From: Chionis minor
Taxonomy: Eukaryota; Chordata; Aves; Charadriiformes; Chionididae
Direction of reading: 5' to 3'
Assembly (NCBI GenBank): GCA_013398295.1
Contig: VZSF01007301.1
Location: forward strand, 916,492 to 980,491
DNA: 64,000 bases
Every line of letters starts with the position of its first letter. The first letter of the stretch is position 1. Positions 46,901-60,000 of this stretch are shown here, in pieces. A program made the position numbers and the translations under genes. The notes beneath the pieces are model-generated. The model saw only the letters and a program-made list of their open reading frames with translations. It searched no databases and had not been told where the DNA came from.

Positions 46901-47591
46901 TTTGCCATGGGTCTCAATAGGTATAAATGAAGTAATCATAGCTCCGCTACAGATAAAAGAATCAATGTCACTTTCAGATTAACAGTGAGAAAGACATGTG
47001 TCTGCAAAGAGCAAGACTTGAAGGCTCTCTTTTCCCTCCCTAAACGGATGTCTGATTAGAGCAGCTTATCCCCTATTAAGGCTGACACAGTACCACAGAT
47101 GCTATGTGCAGCGCAGGGCTCCTGGATTCTGCAAGCCACCCAAATACGACGTTGCCATTGAAATCTTTAAGTGTTCTGCACCTAGCAGCGCTGCTTATGT
47201 GACTGGATCACATAGGAATTTTGAATTTTGGCACGTGTCAAGAAAAATGCTCTTGTAAAGGCCTCACGAAATTGAAGTCTATAAAAAAGCATTATAATGT
47301 TTCCTCACCTGAAATTTTTGCTCCTCCACTAGACACCTGCTTTGCTAACAGCCCTCTTACCCCTCCTGCCCCCAGCGGGAACCATGCCCTTGCCTGTCCT
47401 CTGCTGCTGCTTTGGTGGCTACAGCATTAACGTGGCAACTCGGTGATGGTGAGGAAGTCACCGCCAACACTTTTACAGGCAAGAAAGGTCTAAAGATGGG
47501 TTTGAATTGCCAAAAGGGAAACTCTTCACAGGTGAAATGCTAATTGACTTGTGAGAAATTTCTGTCTGGCTTAATATTGCTTCTCTGTTTT

Positions 47592-47680
47592 CTGTTTAAC
47601 ACAGTGATGCTCTCTGTTTAACACATATACATCACTGTTTAACGCACAGTGACGTTTCACGTATGTAATCACTGTTTAAC
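47592..47680. repeat. four-copy degenerate short repeat
   Basis: CTGTTTAAC occurs at 47592-47600, 47614-47622, 47635-47643 and 47672-47680, most copies followed by a variant of acagtgatg. Spacing is 22, 21 and 37 nt. It is a local tandem duplication that has partly decayed. Confidence 0.75.
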
Positions 47681-48599
47681 ATAGAGTGATGCACCAGTAT
47701 TCTGGTGGATTGTGGCTCTCATAGCAGTGGCTTTGCTCCTCTCTGCCAGGCTGATGTGCCCTGCCATTTCAAACATTGCCCAGCTAATAGTACCTGGCCC
47801 GCAGACAATGGAGGTGAGCTTGCCGCACCACTGTTGAAAGGTCCTAGCCGTATGTTATTGGGTGCGGAAAGCCTGTAATCTTCCAAAGTATCTGACAAGG
47901 TCACCGTGTTTCCAGGTGGTCTTCCTGCTTAAGTCCCATTTGCATCTACATGGGAAGAGATAAATTCTCTACCAGTTAATTTAGGTGAACTCCAAGGGCT
48001 CTAGTTACCCACACAATTTGCAGGCTTGCTTGAATCTGATTATGTTTTTGACATTCATACTTCCGCTGTAGATTAGGGTTTTGCAGCTCTGACCTATATT
48101 CACGGAGCGAGCAGCTGCAGCTCTTCATCGTCACATACTTGTAGCTACCCTCTGTTGATGGCTTTCAGCCCCATAGCGAAGTAGAGTGGAGCGTGTACCC
48201 CAACTCGTAGCTGCCAGACCTCGTACATCTTGCTGCGTGCCCACTTCTGTTCCGGTTTCCAGCTAAGGTTTCAGCCAGTGATGTGGGGTGTGCCAGGGGT
48301 CGGCACATATTCCTTCAACTCACTGCCGTGCAGGTACAAAATAGGGAAAGGTGGCCGGGTGGTAACCTCCTAAACTGCCTTCACAGCAATCTCCAGGGAC
48401 TTACATTGCATGGTCTGTGTAAAAGTATTTCCTTTTCTATGTAGCGCACTTCCCGACTTTTAATTTGGTGAATATTCCCTATTCGTACAACAAAGAAGGA
48501 AAAGGAGAAGCTCCCGATCTCTCTTCTCCAGATCACTTCTTATTTCCCTTGCCCTCAGGTCTCCTCCTAGCTATCTGCTTCCCAAAGAATACAGTCTCG

Positions 48600-49000
48600 C
48601 TCCTTCAAATCTCTTTTTGATTGGAAAGGTTTCTTATTTGCTGTTTTTAATGAAATTCCTCCAAGCCTTTGTTCTGTCTTTTCTGAAATCTTTTGACCAG
48701 TGAATCCACAATATTTTACCTGAGTCTGCCCACTGCTTGGTCATTTGAAATGGCCTTAAACTTTTTATTTTTAACTTGCAGCCCATTCTTTAAACTTCCT
48801 AATATCTTGTCAGCATTTTTGATTGCATATTGAGTAACAATTTTCATTGAGCTATGCGTTGCCACCTGGGTTGCTTTACAAAATTGAGGCAGTTAATGTA
48901 GAGCCCTTAAGGTGCCTGAATTGCACTCACTACTCCTCCAGCGTGTATTACTTTACATTTACTGAGACTGTATTTCATTTCTGTTCATCTAACTAGTTCG
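48600..49000. repeat. ancient interspersed repeat relic, family not assigned
   Basis: Phrases such as cctaatatcttgtcagcatt, ttttgattgcatattgag, then ttcattgagctatg and gtattactttacattta, ctgtatttcatttctg follow the order of a widely dispersed, old sauropsid repeat that I recognise by wording but cannot name with certainty (possibly CR1/L3 related). Confidence 0.4.
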
Positions 49001-52000
49001 CCTCTCTGAAGATAAATAGCAAAGAATTCCAAGAGGGCAATTTGCTGGGAAAAATACGGTCTGACATTAGTTACCAACTAGCCTGTTTAATGAGAAAAAC
49101 ATCCTAAGGAAAAGAAAACTCTGTGCAGACTTCACTCGAGGAGCAGGCTGAGGTGAAAAGGTGGGGACCTTCTGGTTTAGACACTCAGATTTCATATGTA
49201 AGCAATATAATGAGGCAGTGCCCTTTGTGGTCGGGAAGACAATGTTGCCAGAATTAATGAATGATGCCTTTCATTTGCAGAACAGGGGCTGGTTAGCTAT
49301 TGTAACACCCTGATCTTACAGGTATTTTTAATGAAAAGCAACAGATGGAGCAGTGGTGCTGGCTTTCCTCTGTTTCCCAGTGTCTGCAGTTTGGAGTCAA
49401 GTAAGAAATTAAGGCTTTGTCCTAGCTGTGTAGAGAAAACTTCTGTGCAGGAATAATCCTGGTGCAGGATATTCAGACAGCATGTGGATCCAGCTTTTCA
49501 TGCAGATTTATTAACACAGCTTTTCCTGCAAGCCAGGAAAAAAAGTCAGACAGACATTTTGGGCCTAAACATGTCTTTCTGGCAGTCTTGGATGGTTCAC
49601 TTTCAAATCTGGGAACGCTCACTCCTCCCTACTGTCTAGAGCAAAGAGGTCACTGGGATGTTTCAGTGCACTTTAATGACTTTCTACAGGGATGACAACC
49701 CACCACACACAGCCTGAAAGCTGCTTGCCTTCTAACATATTAAGTAATTATTCTGAAAAGCACCAAATAATCAGTGCAGACAACTGTGCATCATTTTCTG
49801 ATCTGTTTTGTGGCACTGCAGTACATTATGTCACCAAGGCACGGTGTCACTTGTGCCATTAAAGTGGTGGTATTTAGGATGTGGGTGTGTTTAGGCCCAC
49901 AGTGATTCTGTTCATCGCAATCTTTTCTCCTCACATATCCCCCTCTTTAGGTAGAAAACTGGGGATGACAACTTGTAGCTCCCAGCTCCTTCGGGTTTTT
50001 TTGGGGGGGTGGGGATAGGATGTAAAAATAGTTGCAATATGAACACTGGGCATCCCCCTTTGAGCACCCCAAGTATTGTTAATGCAATCTGGCATTAATC
50101 CTGCTGCAAGCAGATGTAGAGGGGTAATGCACCCAGATGTTTACACAGCCTAAAGCTAGGGTATCCTCCTGCCACAGCCGCCTTTGCCACGCGCTGCCCC
50201 ACGGTGCTGTTGCACCTTCTGCACCTGCCTCTACTTTACAGAAAAGCTATTTTAGACCCTGCCAAATTCAGTAATGTTGATCTATTTCTTATCCTTCTCC
50301 CTGCAATATCTAGTTGCCGTAGTTACCTCATGTATCTAAGGCAACCAGATGTTACAGTCGGAGGCACTGAAATAGCATCAACAAGTGCAAAAATTGTTTT
50401 AACTAGTTTGCCCAAGTTAAGCCACTCGGGGCTGTTTCCCTCTTGGCTCTGTAATTTGCCACCTCCTCTGATCAAACCCACTGTCCTGTTCCTACCTTCC
50501 TCCCCAAGCCATTCAGGGCTCTCCTTTCCGTGGAGCGATGGCAGTGGGATTGCTTGACCATTTTATCGAGGAGGTACTTCTGGGGCCAACAATGTATTGA
50601 GGATGCAGCAGTGGGGAGCAAGGGGTGTTTACAGCTGGCGCAGAGCTGGAATCAATAACCTGATTTTACTCGATTTGGGGAAAATCCATGCACAGAATGA
50701 GGAGGATTTTTCTCATTATCTGTTTTTCTGGAGTTAGAAAATGCTTGCAAGTCAGTCAGATGGTTTCCACTTTCTATGTACTGCCCCATGGAGAACCCGG
50801 CAACTTCTAAGACATCAACAAGATTGCTGTTTTCAGGGCTAAGTTTGTCAAATTCAAAATACTAGGCAGCCGATCCCTGTTCCCACCTGATTAAGGATCC
50901 CACTGAGACAGCAAGGGGAAAAGCAAAATGTTTCTTATGTTTCATTATTTTCCTTCATAAAATAGCAGCTGCTCCAAGTTGCCCAAAAAGTTGGAAGACT
51001 GGGACGAGTCTCCCTGCAGGTGTGGTGCAGCACACAGGAGGCATCAGAAATGCCGGAAGCACAAGCTGCTGTAAGAATTAAGAACGACAGTGACTGCACC
51101 TGTCCCAGAATAACTGTTCTAGGATAACTCCTCTGGGTAAGTAATATTTACAAGCTGCAAGCCAGTCCCAAAGGAAGGTGGTTTCCCAGGCTGTGTGCAG
51201 GTCATACAACTTTTAAAAACATTGGTGTGCAGGAGCGGTTATGTCTTTCCTCTCTGCCCTTCCACGAGGCCATGCGATGGACGGAGAGGCACATACGTGC
51301 CAGGCTGCAAAGGAGAGGAACCTGTGCTTTGCCACATGACGGGTGGGAGGTCTGTCACCCGACTGTAGTCAGAGGTGTCCCCAGAAACCCTCGAAGGGCT
51401 TTTTGGAGCGTGTGGACTCCTAAGCAATTTTCCTCCGGCTGCAGTGCTGTACGGGTGGCTTTGCTTCTGCTCCCAGGCGGCATGCACAGGCTGGGCTGCT
51501 GCTTAGCTGATGCCAGCTGTGCCTGGCCAGAGGGTCCCTCGAGGAGGAGGGTGGCTGCTGTGCCCCAGGAGGACCCCAGAAGAGAGAGACTCCCTTGAGA
51601 TGGAAGCAGGCTGGGAGAAGGTTCATCAGCTCTGAGCGTTCAGTGGGCTTAAATTAGTTTTGTTTTAAACACGGAAAAGAAAAATAATCCAGGCTGGAAA
51701 AGGAATAGCTGAGCCATGTAAAGTTTTGTTGGGTTTTCTCTGTGTAATAAACTGTAATGGAAAAGGAAGGGTTAAACACTGAAAGCTACTAAGCTAAGCA
51801 TGGATGTATAAAGGGGAAGAATAAAATGAATTCTGTAAGGTGCTGCCTTTATTCCTTCATGAGTTTCATCTTACAGCTGTTGTCTTTCAACTCCTTCATT
51901 TTTTCAAAGGCTCCAATTTCCATGTGAGGGCTCAGGGAGGGCTCCTAAGCAATTAATTTCACATGGTAAAAGCACCTTCCTCTCAAGGTTGTAAAAGCAC

Positions 52001-55000
52001 AAATTAGACATAACACCCTTCTGAGGCACCTTTCTCAGGATCGAAGGAAGCAGGTGTTTAGTGTTACATTAATTTTAAACCCATAATTAGTGTAACTTGA
52101 ATCCTGGACCTTTTCCAGTTTAATTCATTATATTCCTCCAAACAAGACTCCCCTGCTGACTTCATGTGAATGCAGCAGGCCAGGTTTTCCAGCTACCCAA
52201 GCCTTTTCTTACGCTGTTCAGGGTGCAGGAAATAAAGTGTCAGGGAGCTGCCGTAGGGGTTTCTATATGGCCTATGTAATTGAGGTGTGGCTGACACAGG
52301 CCACGCTCTGGCTGCTCGTTGGCCATTAAAGCAATGTCCGTGGCCCACAGGTTGCTGGTGTAAGAGAGAGCTCCTCTCGTTGTTTGGTGAGCACCAAGAT
52401 CTGAGATCATCAGAAGCTGCTTAATGAGGTTTCTGCTGTGCGCCTTCCTCGCTCCTGAGCTGGTGGATCCCCTTTGGACTGCTTGAGCTTGATGGAGGAT
52501 TTAATTTCCCCAATCCAGCTGGTGGGGCTGCTCCTGCTAGAATGGGAGCTACGGCTGTCGGCTGGGAGGAGGTATTGCAAGCATCTCTTATTTTGCCTAT
52601 TGCAGGGAAATAAAATGGGAGGATGAGCCCTGGATAAAGCAGACTGTCATAAATGGTGCAAGGAATTGCCTTGATTCGCCCTCTTGGAGGCAGATTGGTA
52701 TCACCGGGAAGTATTTTACGTTGGAAGATGTGAAGTGCACTGGGGCGAGGCAGAGAAGAGAATGCAAGGAAACCATACCTTGACTGGCTTTTGATAAGCA
52801 CAATGCTTCTGAAGTGACTGGTAATAAGCAATGCTAACAGCAAAGGGTATTCGCTACCTTGTGTTTGTTTCCCCTGTGGGAAGCTGGAAGGAATTACAAG
52901 AGGGGCTCCTGGAGGAGCAGTGCCTGCTGGGGTGCTGGCTGTGGCACTTCTGGTACAGGCTCACAGCATCCAGTCAGTGTGGGTCAAACCCACCTCTGAC
53001 TTTGCTGAGTTGAGGCTAAATATCCGCTTCCTGAATTAACCCTCACTTTGTACAACTGCTGTTTGCCAGAATTTATCTGGGACATGAGCAGAACTAGAAG
53101 GGAATAAGGGGAGATGACGGGGGGGGTGGCGTGCAGGGGAGGGAAGACTTTGCATGTTTTAGCCAGGATTTGAACTTAGCTGAGTACTCAATTGATTAGA
53201 AAGACTCAAAAAAGCCATTGTGCAAAACTGGCTTCAGACCTCACCCTTCTTCCAGGGGAAAGCCATAAGTTCAAGGTGAGGGCAGATGAAGGCCTGGGCT
53301 GGGGAGGGGGGTCATTGTGGAGGGCAATCACAATGCTGGAATAGGCTGGAGGATTTGCTGTCTGACACAGTAGAAAACGTGAAGTACCATAACTTACTGG
53401 GTATTTACTGAACTTGGCAGGATATACATTAGGCCTGAGCAATTAGTGCTGATTAGCAGTTCCCTCTGCTGGCTGAGCTAATGAAGTTAATTCATTCAGT
53501 TCTACAGGTTTATTTCTGAGTCTGCAAGGGTGCAGTTAAGTTGAGCATTGTGGTATCTCCACATGTGAATTAACAAGGATGGCTACATAAAGCGGTGGCA
53601 CAGGGGAACTGTACAGCAAATACTAAACACATGGTTTGCTCTACTGCCATCAAAGTCTTCTCTGGTAATAAAAAGAGGAGAGCAGGCACAGATTCTTGTT
53701 CTAGGAGTGATTCTGACATGCATTTCCCTGGATGATTCAGAGCCATTGCTGATGATACTTGTGTTGGGTTTGTTGCTCCCTTGTTTTGCAGAGTTTTGGG
53801 GGTTTTTTGAGGTTTTTTTTTGGGGGGGTGGTGGTGGTGGTGTACATACTGTTTGTTATGGGGCTTTAAGCAAGGACATAAGTCTCTCCATTATTTACAC
53901 TTTATAAAATATTGTTTTAAGAGGCTGCATTTTTTTAAATTGAACAAAATACTCTTTTTCTTCAAGTAGCAATAAAGCAGACCATTAATTTGTCTTCTAC
54001 TTTTCTTAGACAAAATGGAGATGTGGTGACTTACCACATCATTAATGAGTTATGAGCTAATTGGTATACACCTCTGAAGGCTTAAGTCACTCTGAAATAA
54101 GAAATGAAGTCAGGTTGTCAGCTTCCAAGCCGTGTTTCCTTCCGTCCAAATGGTTCTTTCCAATGTGGTTCCTCTGCGAAGCCACTGTCTGCTCACAGAC
54201 TTAAACAACATCAGCCGGAATCACAGCTCAGTGATGCTATGAAAACATTTTTACAGACAAATGCACTTTTCTTACCTTCCATGGATTTCATTAACTTTTT
54301 TTTTTTTCATTTATGTGGCCTGTGAATGAAAAGCCCTGGCTTCTCTACATTTGTGCCATTAATTTGCCAGGTGCTTTTAGACACCTCTGTCTGCTGCTGC
54401 TCTCAGTAGAACTGGGTTAATGTTAACTCACCTGTCACAAAATGCTTTACAAGTAAACATAAAGAAGGCTATGCAACTGCTAAGTAGTTGTTTTCACTTC
54501 CAGGGAAACTGGCTCAAACCCAGTGTCTCAGGCAGCTGAAGGCTTTCCATGAGGAGATTCCTGTGGGTTTCTGTGCAGAGCCCTGCCACCGCCCCTCGCC
54601 ATCCAGCCAGGAGTCGGGCCCGAGGCAAAATGACTGCCTTCTCCCCCTGCCAGAGGAATCCTGCTCTGCTCTGGCCCCGGCTGCAAACTGAAATATGTGC
54701 TTCCCATGCCGTGGCTCGAGCTCCTCAGGAAAACTTCAGCTACATCCAAAGTAATAACTGAACGCAAGCATCCCAGGCTAAGACCAGGATTACTGTGGGA
54801 ATGACTGGATGCTGCCAGAGGGAGCGGCTGCCGTGGGAGGCGAGGACAGCCAAGCTAAACAACCACTGTCTGGTCCCACGTTATCCTCTTCTTTGGGAGC
54901 AGCAGCCCTCCCACTGCTCGCCATCGGGCCGGGACTGGGGGACCCTGCTCGTTGGCCCAGCTGGGCAAGGGACCCCTTCTATGCCTGGCTCTGCTGGTGC

Positions 55001-56991
55001 CGAGGCTTTGGGCTTCGACTTGCCCCAGCCGTGTGTGATGCTTGAGTGTGCCTGGCTGCATGTACTATAAATCACTTTCACTTTCTTATTTGTACTGTGA
55101 GTATTTGCATACAAAAAGCCCCATTAGCCCCAATCAAAGGATATTTAGATTGTGGGTGTTGAACAACCACAAGCAGACAGTCGAGTTGCGAGTTGAACAC
55201 GTTTCCCACCTAAAAGTGAAACATTTGGTGGTGTCATAGGAATTTTTTTACTAACCTATTAATAACAATTATACTGCTTTTCATGTTGGGTTTTTACCAG
55301 TGCGTTAAAATTGAATTTCTGTAATGGCAGGAAGTTTAATTTCAGGAAAGGTAAAATGTGTTACCATTTTCTATTTAAAATATTTCTACATAAGTTGTTG
55401 AGCATTATTTATAGATGCATTATGACACCGCTACCAAGTGAAATTAATTTGATATATGCTTTTAATAATATTAACCAACCAGACAATAATGGTACTAGAG
55501 CTGCAAGTGCAACCACTTCTCTACAAGTCCTCATCTCCTTTGTGGTCCAAGCTACCAATGCCTTTGTGGTAAAGACTAGGTCATAGCTAGTTAATCACCC
55601 CCAAGTAACTCATGATTTACTGAAGTATAATCAATGTTCAATTTACCCATTGTTTTATATGTTGGGCTACTGGAACCATTAAAATTTAACCCTCCTGATT
55701 TAAATAGGTTGGGAGGTTTCATTATAGGGGAGAAAACAGAGACTAAGTGGAGCAAGCACACGTAGAAATAAGGTCTTGGTGCACGTTTGCTTTCCGGCAC
55801 GTACCCACGCTTTATATATGTCAGTCGCAGGGGAAATTCAGAAGTCCCCGTGTGGAAACTCGGGAGTATTGGTATGCAAATGAGGAAGCACTAGTAGGTA
55901 GTCTCACTGCTTCCTGCATTTTACATGAAAAGTGGCAGTACTCATGCTGCCAACATGGCACGCTTGTATACACTATCAAGCCATTTCAGCCACTGAGTCT
56001 GTATTTGGGCTATATGGATGCATCAAATCTGGGCTAAAAGAAGCCCTTTCCTTTAATTAAATGATGTTTAAATCACTTGTTTCTTGTGATTTGCTAGTGA
56101 ATTAGCTCCTGTGCTGTAAAAGGGATTTTCAGCTCTTCAGGATGGGACCGAGCTGAGTCTGAGATGCTCGCAGTCAGGAAATACTCAAATGAACACACAG
56201 CGGCTCAGGAGGAAATAAGCTGGGGGAAACAGCCTAGGGAAAGGGATGCACCAGCAGCAGCAAGGGGGAAGTGGGTTAGTTTTAAGCAGCAGTTTTCCAC
56301 CTTTTTCCATTTGCAGACCTGCAAGTAGCTAATTTTTGCTTCCTGTCAGTGGGCTGGGAGGCCCCTGAGCAACAAACCTGGAGGTGGCCCAGGAGCCTGC
56401 AAAGTCCAGCTGAAAACCGCCATGGGGGATGCATCGCTAAGGTGGTTGTGGATGCATTCAGAGAGGTCCTGTCTCAGCTGGGGACCTGTACGGCCAGGCA
56501 CATGGAGATGACTGTGCCAGCAGGGTGATGGAAGAGGATTCGGGTCTGGAAACAGGAGGAGAGAAGAAGAGAGCGGGCAGGTGGGGAGCTGCGCGGCTGA
56601 GAAAGATGAGAGAAGAGGAGGGATTCGTAGTAAGGTGCAGTAAGAAACTTCTGTTGGATTTGAGAGACACGTGCTGTCAATAAAATTGTGTGTTTTAGAG
56701 AGAAAAGGAATGAAAATTAATTCCGAAGACTCTAACAAAAAAAAATCTTTTGGAGTAAAGCTGTATTTAATTTGGTTATAATCCCCTGAATTGAGATATA
56801 TTTCAAGTTGACTGAAGACTCCCGAGCATGGCTCGCAGAGGAAACCTGATCATTTTTGGCAGAGGGAAGAAAAACTGTCTGTTAGAACTAAGTTCTCTCA
56901 GCTGGCACGTTTATCACCTGAGATCAATGAAAACCAGAGGATAAATAAAAGCAGATTTTGAAAACGAACGGATAGACATTCAGGCACCAAA

Positions 56992-57011
56992 ATTTTTTTT
57001 TTTTTTTTTTT
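56992..57011. repeat. T homopolymer
   Basis: About 20 consecutive T. Could be the reverse of an A-tail, but no retroposed body was identified beside it. Confidence 0.9.
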
Positions 57012-60000
57012 CTGGGTCTCTTCTTTTATTTTTCTGCCTTGGAGAAAATTAAATTGAAACATTTTATTGACAAGCCTGTATCTTATTTGCACATTTGCAA
57101 GACTGATAAACGAGTGGCTAATGTTGTATAGGTCTCCGATTTGCTGCCCCATCAGACCTATTAGTTTGCCCTACTAGATGCAGACACTTGAATATGGTGT
57201 GACTTTGAAGGTGTGACACAATGTTCTGCTTTAACAGGAAGCATGTGGCCCAGTTTTTAACTGCTTAGCAGGACTTAGACCGGACTAAAATTACTGAGCA
57301 GCATGCTCATGATTTTATAAAAGGTAACTGTATTTTCCCAGGGTGACTTGGTATTTTTAAGGGAAAGAGAGAGTAAACAGTATGTTTGTATTTAGTAACA
57401 AGCCCTGGAAATGTACCTGGAATGTGGGCAAAGCTTTGGAGATACAAGAGGAGAGAGTGCTGAATCACTCCCAGGATCTTATGCAATGTAGAAGCATCCT
57501 TGATTACTGTCCTTGTGTGCACCTTGTATGTCTTCCTTTCTTTAGATTCAAATGTACTGGAAGAGTTGAGCTTCTCTCAGTGTCTGCCCCACCTGACCTC
57601 TCTCCTCTGTGCTCTTTTTCCTGTCTTGAAGGGCACAGCATTTTATTTCCATCCCCTTCAAAATTATTGCCATATGTTGTCCATCTTCCATCTCTCCGTC
57701 TAACTTCTCCCATTTGGCCTTCGTCCTTGATTTTGGTTCTGGAGTCCATTGCTCCATTCTCCCTCTCTCTGTGGTCTCCTCTGCTCATGCTCTGAGCAAC
57801 ACCATCTCCATCCACACCAAAAGGGCCAGTCCCTTGAGCTGTTCTCCACTAGACGCTGCCATCTCCACTTTCTATAAAGCTAACGAGATGAACACCATCA
57901 GGCTTTCTCCGATGCCACTTTTCCTACTTTAATGGAGTTTACTGAAGGCGTGCACGAGGCTATTTTATTAACTGCTTTCACTAGCTATCTTAAAGCACAC
58001 CGCTTTTTTATGCTGCTGATAAAAAGAAAAGACAAGGGCTAAGCCACCAGGGTGCTGAGACCAGCACACCTCACGCAGATCGGTATCATTTCATTGGTTC
58101 CACGTATTTCCCCTTTTATTGTCCACTGCATCTGGCCTTATATCTTTTGTTCTGGATTTGTGCCGAGTACAATGGGATCCACACCCTTGACTGAGATCCC
58201 AAAAGCTTTCTGTAATTAAATATTTAAGAAGAGTAAGAGCAGTTGAAATCTATCCATAACCAACTCTTGTTATGGCTGGAGTAAGGTTTTAATATAGAAA
58301 TCAAACACGGAAGTCTTTTATTCACTGGTTATTCCTGTGCTTTTTGTATATAAATTTATGCTTTAGTATGAATGGTTTGTAATCTAGGTATGTTTGGATC
58401 TATATTTTCTTTAGAGCAACAGCAAATCAAGGAAAAAAATATCATCAGTGTGGAAAGGTAGAGTCTGTTTCTATAATACACTGTATTTGAACTACAGCCT
58501 GTACGACAGGTGCCTCTGGTAGACAGATAAATCGTTATGCAGAGAAAAAATTACAACAGTTGTGTGTGCCACATTTATTGTCAAAACTCCCTAAACCCCA
58601 GCAAGGGATGGGAAATTCCAGTTGTGTGTGTTTGATGAAAGAATATGAAGACATTATATGCAAGAAATCTTGAGGCAGAGCTATGTAGTACTCAACCATC
58701 CTGGCTGTAAGAGTGAGAGGTCAGCACGCCTGTTAGCAGAGGCCCGTCCATCTATCAATTTTTTAAAAAAATTTTTTTCTTTTCTTCTTTTCCTGAGAAC
58801 AGCACTACTCCATTAAAGTCCTTAGATATTACCAGAAAGGTGTAATGCAGGGGGAAAATGAAGCAAAGGCTTGATTCAGTGACGTGTCATGACAGAAGCA
58901 AAGTCATATTTTTTCTAGTTGAAAGAAGAGATCTTATCAAGACTGTCTCTTTAATTTACCCGTAATATTTGAAGCAGACTCCTAGTATTTAATGAGCTGC
59001 TGAACACAGTGACAGCTATAATTTGGCTAATTAAAAGTGACAGGCGAGGATTCTTCCCCAAAGGCAGGAAAAAACCCACTCATTTCCCTTAATAGTTGGT
59101 TGGCAAGTCTGCATTTTGTCATTGGCAGGACCTCATGAAGTACATCTCCAGCCAGATCAATGCCTGGGCATATTTCCGAGAGCATATCCCAGCCGTGCGA
59201 TGAAGTGCCATGCAGAGACCCGCAAGGTAGCTACACGCCAGCTGACTTTGCAGCCTGGAGCTGTGTGGTGGCATCCTCTCAGGTACCAAGTGGTGTTAGA
59301 TGCACTGGGAGGCAACAAGTCTCCACCAGTTAGTCTGTTCTCTGTTAGTCTGCGCTGCCACATTTTTGTTGCTCTTGTTACCTGGGGCAGCAGGATTAGA
59401 GCTAGCCCGTGTGTGCATGCACTCCAGTCACACCACATATGTTTCTTTTATGCTTTTGCTGGACGTTTTATTGTTACATCTAGTGGAAAAACATCAGTTT
59501 AATCCCACCCCCTCTCCCTAGCCTACCTTCCGTCACTGCTTCCCCCCGCCCCGCGCCATTCATTATCCAGTTCTTCGTATTCCCACTACCTACTCACTCT
59601 AATTTAAAACTAAGCTTAAAATTTGGTCAAAGCGGCTTTCTTTTCCTGCTTCCTGTGTCAAGCTATTACACCAGGGAAGGAAGGTTCTCATTTTGCTGAG
59701 CTAAGTCCAAGTTGGGAGTTACTGGTCTGAGTTGAGCTTGAGCCTCTGCAGCTTGAACCAGGTATTTAACATCTCTCAGCACCTCAACTGCTACCTGCAA
59801 CATGAGATGAGAAAAAGCCCACCTGGCCTAAATGTTCTGAGCTTTATCATACTGCTCTTTGCAGTCTGTTGGAAGATCTTACGATGGAAGGTTTTGTAGG
59901 GACATAAAACCTTTTTTTCAGGGTGCTGTTAAAGGATCAACAGTGCATTTTTTGTAACCGCCTGTGTTCACACCAGCCAATAACAAGTGTAAAAACCAGC

